From Datnioides undecimradiatus (lineage: Eukaryota; Chordata; Actinopteri; Lobotiformes; Datnioididae): a stretch of 64,000 bases of DNA. The stretch lies in assembly GCA_008933995.1 (NCBI GenBank), contig WARS01000031.1, positions 5,495,979 through 5,559,978 of the forward strand. The letters run 5' to 3'. Positions within the stretch are counted from its first letter, which is position 1. Every line of letters starts with the position of its first letter. A model generated the notes under the pieces. That model saw only the letters and a program-made list of their open reading frames with translations, had not been told where the DNA came from and did no database searches. Position numbers and translations under genes: made by a program. Below, piece after piece: positions 55,280 to 64,000 of the stretch.

Positions 55280-58200
55280 CCATTGGTTAATTAAAACGTT
55301 TGGCTTTAATTACTGTTTGGGAGTGTGTCGTGCAAATATTTGATGATTACCACTTGATGCTGGTCTGTTAATATTCATCAAAATCGGGAATTTAGACAAA
55401 AGATAAAAGATAGAAATGAAAATGAAACGCGTCACTACGTGTTTTAAGAAGCGGGGAAATCTTTCATTTGCTATTAAACCCACTTTGTTTACAAGAGGTG
55501 TATCCTTGTCGCGCATTTTATAAATGTAAATTAATGATTGAAAATGTGCTTCAGTTGAAATTGGCCTTTTTAAAAAATATTCATTTTAATTGTTTAATTA
55601 GTGACTGAATCTTAAGAATTAGTGACCTTTCATTGGTAAAATCCGTAAAGTGTCAGTATTATATCGGAGGCTGCAGGCTGAAGGCCCTCATTAGACAGAT
55701 GTTTTCGTTTGTTCAAGCAATCAAAAGCTTTAGCCACACATTACGTTTTTTTTTTAAAATTTGCATTTATTATTTATTCTTTCAAATAAATAGGAAATAA
55801 TACATAACATTTACCGACAGTGTTGTTAAACACTGGTTGCAACTCGGAAGTATCCCGACTTAATTATCAGCCAATAAACTAAAAACGAAATGTTACACTT
55901 CATGTTTGGAGAGGGATCCTGCAGTTATCAAGCACATCCGGTAAAAGTTAGAGTATATATACTTTCATCATGTCTATATATTTAATTGGTCACTGCCAAT
56001 TAAGTACTCAATTGCGGTGTAACACTTGGAGTTGAGATCAAATGAGGAGTCAGTGTTCTCTACAGGCTGCAGGACATACTTGATTTTGTCTGTAATGCAC
56101 CTGGAAGCTCAGGGATTTCAATGTTTTTGTTGTTTTTTTAAGCAGATTTTGATTTGCACATGAGAAACAAACACTATATTTGATTTCTATCAACACAGTA
56201 ATTCAGTGTGTAGTTTGTTTATATTACAAACATACATACATTTGAAATCATTTTCCTAATATAATAATGATACAAATCTTTGCTACAACTGGAAAAACAA
56301 AATAATTGCATATGAAGTTATAAGTACTAAATTTGATTCAATTAATAAAATATGTCTGGAGAAAGAAACAATGTCATCTGTTGGTTGGTTCAAGATCGTC
56401 TCGATTGTCACATTTGATTGGGGAAATATGTATGAGATATGTGTGTGAAATGTGTGAGATTTAAAATTTAAAAGTCCATGCTGAAGGGACACGCCAGCTT
56501 CATCAAAAATCATGTTTAACTTGACTGAAAACTTAAAAATCACGGTAGAGAGGAAGAACAAAACATGAACATGCATTTGATACAGAAAATAAGGAGGGAG
56601 ATGCAGACAAAACAACAATGAAGGAGAAGAAAGGAGAAGAAGAGGAAGAAGCAGACCAGAAGGTCATGAAGCAACAGCATCAGATGCATAGATGGAGTCA
56701 GCGGATGATAGGTGGTCCCAGGTGTCTGTAATGACATCAGAACGAGAGGTCCTGCATCTGCATAGTGGAGGAGATCCTGTTTCCTCAGAAAGTCTCTTCA
56801 TGAGAGACAGGTCACGGCCAGTAGCCTCTGTCTGACACGTAATTGGCGATATTGATTATAGGTTATCATATGCTGCAGGCCATTTGTGAGATAATGCTGC
56901 AGGGGTTAATTTGTCAGCCATTAACCTTTGGGACTGGTGGATATGTACGTGTAAATTAAGTTTAAAACAACTTCAAAATGGGTCACCTAGCCTCATCTAA
57001 TAAATGGAATGCTAACGTACTTAAGTTATATCACAATAAAACACTCTGCATGATGACAGTTTGAACACATTTGACGGGGGTGGGGGCGGGACTTGAGGAC
57101 TAAAAGGTTAAGATTTCTAAAAGACCATCGCATGCCATCCAAACTATCCCCCACATCCCCACCTCTCCACCCCAACTTAAAGCTTCCATGAATTCTTTTG
57201 CTGACCCTTTAAAAAAACATCTCATCATCTAAAAATGAACGTGACATTGACAGGAAACACCTTCTTCCTTCATGTCTGGGAAGTTGCCTACATGCCTACA
57301 GGATGAGGAAAGTTGATCCAGTCTGACAATCCAAACTAACGGACAAGGCTAAACTTGACAAAAAAACAAAAACAAGCCACTTTTATGCAACTCAAACTTC
57401 CACGTGATATCAATTTCATATTATTGTACTATGTTGCATGGATATGGGGTAAGCCTGTTAAACCGTGAGTAAATGTGATTATATAAACAGGAACCTGTGA
57501 TGTCGGTGACTGCATGAGCTAATATGCCATGATGTTATTAAGCACGTGTCATAAACATCTTAAAAGACAACAGTTAAAATTGAAATGTAGTAAAGAGTTT
57601 GGTTGTAATTTCTAGCACGTGAGTTTAAACTAAATGAATATCTTCCTACTTATTTTTATAAAGCTGTTATTTAAAAGTGCAACATTTCAGTAACCACTTC
57701 AGGGCAAAAACAGGAACAATGTTACAAAGCAGTCAAACAGATTTAACTGCTTCAGAGTCATCACAGTTTGCCACATATTTTGGTTTTTATCTCAGCGCGA
57801 GAGAAACACATCAAATACACAAAATCACAGAAAAGAGAAAAAGCTGTAACCTTTGAGAAAGTCGATCAGAGGCGATCAGAGGTGTAGAAGCACCTCGTAC
57901 AGCCCAGAGCAGTAAAGACAACCCACTTCAACTTGAAAAACATGACATTTGCCACCTCGGAGCATAAAACGTGTCTCTCTCTCTCTCTAACTCTACACCT
58001 GTAAACCTGTAAACCCACACAATGTAGATCAACAGGGAAACCGAGCTATTCTCACTCCAGCAAACACTATTAAAAGTTACTCAGTAATCGGCGTGCATGC
58101 TGTGTTCGGTGCGTGTCTGCGTGTGTGTGTGTGAGACAGAGAGACAGAGGGGAGGGGGAAGAGAGAGAGAGAGGGAGAGTGTGTGAAAAAAGTGAGAGCA

Positions 58201-58285
58201 TGAGTGAGTGCTGGTCAGCAAATCAGTCAGTCAGCAAAGCTCAGTTGACAAAGTGAAACAGAGCAGGGCAGCTCCGCAGAAAAGG
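55280..58285. other. Non-coding stretch, AT-rich, no gene seen
   Basis: Predominantly AT-rich. 55,640-55,745 is balanced (TCAAGCAATCAAAAGC near 55,715), and 56,740-56,930 is balanced with CGTAATTGGCG and GTTAATTTG cores; either may be regulatory. A purine-rich stretch lies at 56,610-56,660 and another at 58,130-58,190. No gene-like frame. Confidence 0.45.
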
Positions 58286-58289
58286 AAGG

Positions 58290-58400
58290 TCCGGGTACCT
58301 GTTTGGAGCAGTCCGGTGGCGGGATCAGCCTTCCAGCTTGGCATGCATTAATTATCCTCTAGAAAGATGGGCGCTCTATAGGCTCGCTCCTGACCCGGCA
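58290..58400. promoter_or_regulatory. Candidate regulatory element
   Basis: Balanced patch with GGCATGCATTAATTATCC (palindromic GCATGC and ATTAATTA) and retained CpGs (GTCCGGTGGCGGG). No coding potential. Confidence 0.3.
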
Positions 58401-58424
58401 CTCCTACTGTCCACACAGTCAAAG

Positions 58425-58530
58425 AAAAGGATGGATGGAGAAGAGCGAGAGAGAAAGAGGAAGAGAAATGGGAGACGAGGAGAGACGGGAGGCAGAGAGA
58501 GAGACAGAGAGAGAGAGGGAGAGTCAGATC
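58425..58530. repeat. Purine-rich low-complexity tract
   Basis: About 100 bp dominated by GA and GGA units on the plus strand. The overlapping Arg/Glu-rich frame and the Leu/Ser-rich frames on the minus strand are compositional. Confidence 0.9.
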
Positions 58531-58534
58531 CACT

Positions 58535-61500
58535 GCTGCCCTGACACCATGACTGGTCCACGTGAGATTGATCACACACACTCGCACTCGCACACTGAGG
58601 CCTCTGCAGTGACAGGGGGGAACTGCCAAGGAGTAGCGTGCTTTGTCTAGCCTGGGGACACACATGCACAAACGCATCAACGGCCACAACGCACGTGCAC
58701 GCACTTGCATGTTAGAGATGCGCACAGACACGTGCACGCCTGACACACACACACACACATACAAAAACACACACGTGGCCCATGACACACACTTATGTGA
58801 CTTATGAGTTTTAGCCATAATTAAAGCAGTTTTTAAACTAAGCTGGGCTCATTGTGCCTTAAACTACTGTTTTTTATGTCATTCTGTCACCCAAGCCTAT
58901 GAAAAGGATTTGGTGTTTCAGAAGCCCTCATTAGCATTCACTGGCTGCCCCCTGCACATCTGTTCAGTGGTCTAATGCCTGTTAGGTTGCGGGGCAGCTG
59001 AAAATGGACAGCAAAATAAAAAAGGTCAAAAGTCTGGCACTGAGAAGCGAGAGGACTGTGATTACACACAATAGACAATAAAAGAGATGCATATGAGCGG
59101 CGGCAGTGTGCCTGGCCTCTGCACCTTCAGGGAGGACAAGGTTCACACTAATCTAATGAATGCCTTATATACACACACACACACAGACATACACACACTT
59201 GCTCAGATATGCATGACAGCTACTTGCAAACATAACAATCGTCAGCATGCAGCAGCAGAGCAAAAACGGTAAAATTGACATTTATATTCAAATGTGCTTT
59301 TTAACTTATTTTTGACTTGTAAAAAATCATTTTGGTCAGTGCATATTTAAGTTGACAAGTTACAGGTTTACTATCACTTTATTTTAGGTTTTTTTTTTTC
59401 CTTGAATAAAGTAATTACCAACCGCATCCTTCCATTACATACATACTGTAAGTCAAATAAACATGAACCAGTGAGATATAAGCAGTGATGGTGATGTTGA
59501 AAATCAATTTGCATTGCATTAACCAAATATAAAGGCTCACAGTTCAGTTCTCTACTGCTTAGAAAAATCACATTTCCCAAATCATGCGTCCCCTTCAGCC
59601 ATTTTCTCCTGTCACCAGCCAGGAGGGGCTGTCTCAGTCAGCTGGCCTCTGTATGCAGATTGATCCAGATGGACATGGCATCCAGACCTCCAGTCCCCCA
59701 TAGACCCTCTGGCTGAACTTGACTCCCAAGACTACAGATGGGAGGGAGGGCCCCTCACCTTTGGTGAACCCTGGACCCCGACACCCTCACCCCCACTATG
59801 GCAGACAGCAGACCAAGCACCTATCCAGCATTAACAATCGCTCCAGATTGAATTCAGGTCGCTTTCCCAGCAGCTATCATCACAGATAGCTGATCAATAC
59901 TGGGACATTATCACAGAACGCTTCCTCAAACACAGTGTCAACATGCGAGTCCTGGTCGGGGAGTGTGTGTGTGTGTGATCACTGAGGTGGAAAGGAGCCA
60001 CGGCCTGGCAGTTACGCAGACGAGCCTCAGAGAGGAGAACCCTTTGAGCAGAGCTTGAACCCTGGGGGGCTGCAGGTTTGACTGGCTATGTTGCTGAGCA
60101 TGCTGGGCCACAACTTAAAAGGAGATCAGAGAGCTGTACCTCAGAGCAGCAAAGCCCTCTTCCTTCCTCCTCATCTCTCCCTCTCTCGCAACACTCTCAG
60201 CCTGCCCATTTTCTCTACACTTCTACAAACCACTATACATTTTATTATGAAGCCTGGACAAAAAGTATATCATTTTGTGCAGAAAATATACATACACATG
60301 ATCTTTCTTGCGCTAAAGACGATGCTGCAGATCACAAAAATAATAAAATATCAATGCATTGTGCTAGTGAAATGTAACATCTTACCAGTGACATTTTGGT
60401 TTCCGATGAGTTTCTATATGGGCAAACATGGATTCTCAGAGCTTTGAGTATCCACGCTCCGCCTCTCACTGACCCTAGCTGTGACCCTAGGTGCTACAAT
60501 CAGTGTGCAGTCTGAGTTGTTGTCTTGCCTGGCTTCCCTTAGGGCCTTTCCTGCCATTCTAACCTTGTTTCTGATCCGGTCCTGCTCTGCTCTCCTCCCC
60601 TATGTTCTTCCTGGGTAATGCCGTTTTCCCTCTCCCCCTGGTAAGTGTCTCATATATTGGCCTTATCGGAGGCCTATCTGCACCGCACAACATTTACCTT
60701 GCTGGAGCCCAGCAGAGAGAGAGAGGGAGAGAGAGAGAGACAGAGCCTGTATCTTCATCAAACACCAGTCAGCAGAGAGAAAAAAGGGGATTGAAGGACT
60801 GCTTTATGAATTATTGAGATTAAAATCTTTCTCTTATTACCTATCCTTTCCTTCTTCCATTCCATTTTCTTCCCATTCTTTTTCTTTTTTGGTTAAATTT
60901 TAAAACATTTATATCCCTCTGTTCCTGAGTAAACGAGCTCAGGGCCGATTTTCCATTAAAAATAAAAGTTGAAGAGAGGAGGAAAGAGAAGAAGTATGTA
61001 GCTTGGTCGGTTTTAGTTTTTAGTCATCTTTAATCAGCCGGTGTTTCGGTGCTGGGGAAGAAAAGAGTCAGATGAAACAACAGAGTAATGATTTTTTTTC
61101 TTACTGGTTTTCTTCAGTCTTGGATGTTGGAAACTTAAAAGGAATGTAAAAGAAAGACTTTCTTACCTTTTATTATTACTGTCAGTGAGTCCTTGCTCAT
61201 TCTGACTTTGTTCAGTGGTCTGAGTAATTTTCCAGCTTATTAAAATAATGATGCACTGACGATGTACTTGTCATAGGTCAGGTATTTTTGAATGGTGGAT
61301 TCGTGGCTGAGAGCCAGGGCATTTCTTTAATGAAAGTCTTCCTGTATCAAAGAGACTGGCCCTAACCTGTGACACGATCTCTTTCCATTTCTCATTTTAC
61401 CTCCAAATGTCTTACTTGCTAGTTTAAAACTACACTAATTTATTAGGAAATAATACATGAGTGGAAGCACATGGACATTTTTTGAAAAGATACAACAGTA

Positions 61501-61635
61501 ATGGTTTCACTCACACATTAAAAGCTTCACTTTAGTCAATCATAACGTGTTTGATTTGATTTGACAATGCTGTCATAAAGAGACAGACTACTAACTGCTT
61601 TTCAAAACAGAGAGTTTCTCTTTTGCACAAGTCAT
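58535..61635. other. Non-coding stretch, no gene seen
   Basis: Short CA arrays at 58,743-58,759 and near 59,170. 59,600-60,060 is balanced but lacks a motif cluster. A GA tract lies at 60,714-60,740. The remainder is AT-leaning filler. Confidence 0.5.
60714..60740. repeat. (GA)n microsatellite
   Basis: GA array with one GGG interruption. Confidence 0.95.
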
Positions 61636-61639
61636 TCAG

Positions 61640-62290
61640 ACGTGTGGCTCAGTCAGCCAGCGTCTAACTTCATTAATTACTTCAACCTGAGATAAAGACA
61701 AGAGAGTGTGTAATATTTACTTCAGAGGAATAATATAATCAGAGGGCTTCTTGTTTCATTTAAAAGAGTGTCTTGCATCGAAGACGCACGTAGATCACCT
61801 GAATTGTTCCTATTCAGCCTCGCGCATGAAGCACACAATGGACATAAAACAGCTGAAGACTATTATTCAGGGAGATGACCTGAGTCTGACTTGCAAGTAT
61901 GTCCCCTTCTCTGAAGGACCATCATAACTAGAGCATGAGAGCAAAGGTCACAAGGCCCCACAGGAGCCATCAGGATCCAGGAAATAATCCAAGCGCTCCA
62001 TGGAGGGCACTCGGCGTGGGCCAGTGGCGAAGCTGGACCAGAGGACGGAGTTTGCTCCATCACAGTGGGCAACTGATCCACAATGTGTGGATCTCACATA
62101 GAGTCTGTGGGCTTGGGTCTGCTATTTATGATGCAGATGCAATACAGGGGGCTCACCAATGTGCCCATACACCATGAGAAGTGTGTGTTTAAATGTGCTC
62201 TTAATAAAATATTTCTGGGGCTGCGCTGAGTCGTTGGTCCCTGCGCTCATTAGAGGTCTCTGACCAGCTTGATAAGTGCGGTTCTGCTCC
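61640..62290. promoter_or_regulatory. Candidate regulatory region
   Basis: Three balanced patches: 61,640-61,690 (CTTCATTAATTACTTC), 61,765-62,050 (CATCGAAGACGCACG; CCTCGCGCATGAAGC; AAAGGTCACAAGG nuclear-receptor half-site near 61,946) and 62,215-62,320 (GCTGCGCTGAGTCG; GCTCATTAGAGG; ATAATGATTTATTAAGG with a PBX-HOX-like TGATTTAT). Overlapping open frames at 61,863-62,177 are on both strands and unrecognised. Confidence 0.36.
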
Positions 62291-62299
62291 ATAATGATT

Positions 62300-64000
62300 T
62301 ATTAAGGCTGGGGGTGGGGAAGGCTGGTGGGTCCAAACTGCCTCAGGACACTCCAACCACAGAGACATTTAAGGGTAAAGGCTTGGAATAGAGGGTGCCT
62401 CTGAACAGATTTACATCATCCAAGATGCATTTCAAAATGAATTATGTAAGACGAAATGAAATACATAGGACTTTCACATTTTTTGCCGCCTTTTTTCCCC
62501 CAGCTCTTTTTTCTTCTCTTCCTTCCTTCCGATGCTCTCGTCTGCATTGCCCTGAGGTAAATTCATGGCCATTTGCTTTATGCAGCAGAGCACTAATGGA
62601 CAGACGGGGGGGACATAAGGGATAGTGTTAAAAAATGAATGGAAGAAAGACAGTCAGACGTGCACAAACAAACAAGTCTGACTAATTCACAGGTTTAGAC
62701 TGAGTCGTGTCAGCCTGGGCTAGAGTGAACCAGAGACACAGGCCTGATGTGTTGGAATAAACTTAGGTGGGTTGGGGTGAGTGGGTTGGTGGGGTCAGGG
62801 GCTTAGTCACACTGCTGTTTCCCCCACTGTCAGTCAGCACAGAAGTCTGCAGGCTGATTTGGCTGAGGAGAGAGACCAACAGCTCAACAACCAATTTGAT
62901 CAAACTGTCCTGCCTCAGAATAAACAGATTTCTCTGAAACACTCACTTAAAAATGTCAGCAGGTACTTTTAGTGGTACAGCGTGTATATACTAGGGCTTG
63001 GTGATTGGATGAATATTTTGGAAATCGGCTGAGTCTGTCTCCGGATGGTGTGTGATTTTTGTCATGTTTTGTTTGCTAATTTAATGAACTGCCTCCAAAT
63101 AACGAGTGAAACTGACAGACTCTCATTAAGCACCTTAAGGCAGCCTCTACAGCTGGAATAGTGTCACATGTATTTTGAAGAATTCATTGTTTGTTTTGAC
63201 TACAAAAAGCAAAAAAAGAACAGATGATTGTTGGAACAGTGGAAAGACTAACCCGGACGTTTTGGGACAAGTTTTATTTATTTCAGTTAAGTTAGTATGA
63301 AGTGGATTTTACTATTCGCTAACAGGGCAATTAAGACCATCTTAGGCCTGTCTTGCCAGTTGTTGGGCAGAAAGCGGCTGAATGGAAGATTTTAACATAT
63401 CTTATTACACTTTCCTATTAATCATTTCCTTGTTTGGGAAATAAAGCTTTGGATAAGCTTGGCATCAGCCAGCAGAAAGCAAGTAATATTTACAAAATTG
63501 AGGGAAAGAACAGATTCAAAGTGTCAACTCTGTTGTAGATGTGTTTTTAAATGACCTTTGTATTTAAAGAAGTACATATGACAAAACTATGAATACAAAT
63601 TATTCAAAACGTGACAAAAATATGACAAATGAGAACGCATGTCAGGCTTGAATGCTGAATGCCCCTAAAAGCAGCTGCTTCAATTAAATGCACGCTACAG
63701 TCTTGTCAAATCGGATCCATCAGTGCAGTATCATGTTGCTGTAGTCACACGAAGGTCTTCAGCTTCTGCTGACATCCAGTAAAAGCATTTAGTCTCATTT
63801 TAACACATGCATGCCACATGGTAAATTCTTCCCTGGTCTGATAATGTAACATTTGTCAGTATTTGCACGAGCATCACAAGATGTCAAAGTTGTATGAAGG
63901 ATTATATATGAAGGAGGATAAAGCAACACTTAAATGTGAGAGGAACCAGGCCTATAGAGCAGGGTGTGAACAGGTGTGGAGCTGGTCAGCAGACATTATG
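62300..64000. other. Non-coding stretch to window end, no gene seen
   Basis: Mixed to AT-rich sequence. Includes the G-quadruplex candidate at 62,769-62,801. Nothing gene-like; no exon crosses the right edge as far as I can see. Confidence 0.5.
62769..62801 (+). other. Canonical G-quadruplex motif
   Basis: Runs G3, G4, G3, G4 and G4 on the plus strand separated by loops of 2, 5, 5 and 3 bases, meeting the usual G3+N1-7 pattern with one run to spare. Confidence 0.65.

Noticed and set aside
58348..58818. 156-codon minus-strand frame
   Set aside because: Leu/Ser/Cys-Val-rich product of the purine tract and CA arrays read in reverse; no domain.
1..64000. CRISPR array, bacterial operon, phage or integron
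   Set aside because: Repeats are simple microsatellites or transposon ends, there are no spaced direct repeats with unique spacers, and there are no tightly packed long open frames.

Overview
The window looks like non-coding DNA from a ray-finned (teleost) fish nuclear genome. The evidence is AT-leaning composition, about twenty (CA/GT)n arrays of roughly 20-70 bp, a decayed LINE reverse-transcriptase fragment carrying an L2/Maui-like catalytic motif, and two other interspersed repeats of a kind I associate with teleosts. Recognisable transposon content is low, which would suit a compact percomorph-type genome, but I cannot name the species. There is no bacterial gene organisation, and no CRISPR, rRNA or convincing tRNA.

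I find no protein-coding gene or exon I can defend. Every open frame is short, or is carried by dinucleotide repeats or purine/pyrimidine tracts, and none shows a recognisable domain apart from the LINE fossil. I read the window as an intergenic desert or the inside of a very large intron. About thirty patches of 70-550 bp have balanced composition, no repeats and many homeodomain-type TAAT cores, and they alternate with AT-rich filler and microsatellites. That is the texture of conserved non-coding regulatory DNA around a developmental regulator gene. I could not recognise the locus, and conservation cannot be measured from one sequence, so these calls are inferences with modest confidence.

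Layout. 1-15 kb: AT-rich filler with candidate regulatory patches near 2.1, 4.9, 5.6-5.9, 6.4 (paired RFX/X-box half-sites), 7.6-7.9, 10.0, 12.5-13.0, 13.5, 14.4 and 15.0 kb. 15-20 kb: mostly AT-rich, with a patch at 18.9-19.2 kb. 20-30 kb: patches at 20.1-20.5, 23.9, 25.5 (PBX-HOX plus MEIS site inside a 9-bp inverted repeat), 27.9 and 28.8-29.3 kb, a 531-bp non-autonomous DNA transposon (22,901-23,431) and the LINE fossil (24.43-24.63 kb). 31.5-34.8 kb: an interspersed repeat, then a dense microsatellite cluster. 36.9-46 kb: patches with a CTCF-like site, a DR1 nuclear-receptor site and an RBPJ/E-box cluster. 48-54 kb: a Z-DNA-prone tract, a TATA-like sequence, and the strongest regulatory candidates (49.8-50.3 and 53.3-53.6 kb). 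55-64 kb: mainly filler, with patches at 58.3 and 61.6-62.3 kb and a G-quadruplex candidate at 62.8 kb.

If the regulatory reading is right, the elements would act together as long-range enhancers of a gene outside the window. The motif mix (HOX/PBX/MEIS, POU, RFX, RBPJ, DR1) would fit neural or axial developmental control, but that is inference.
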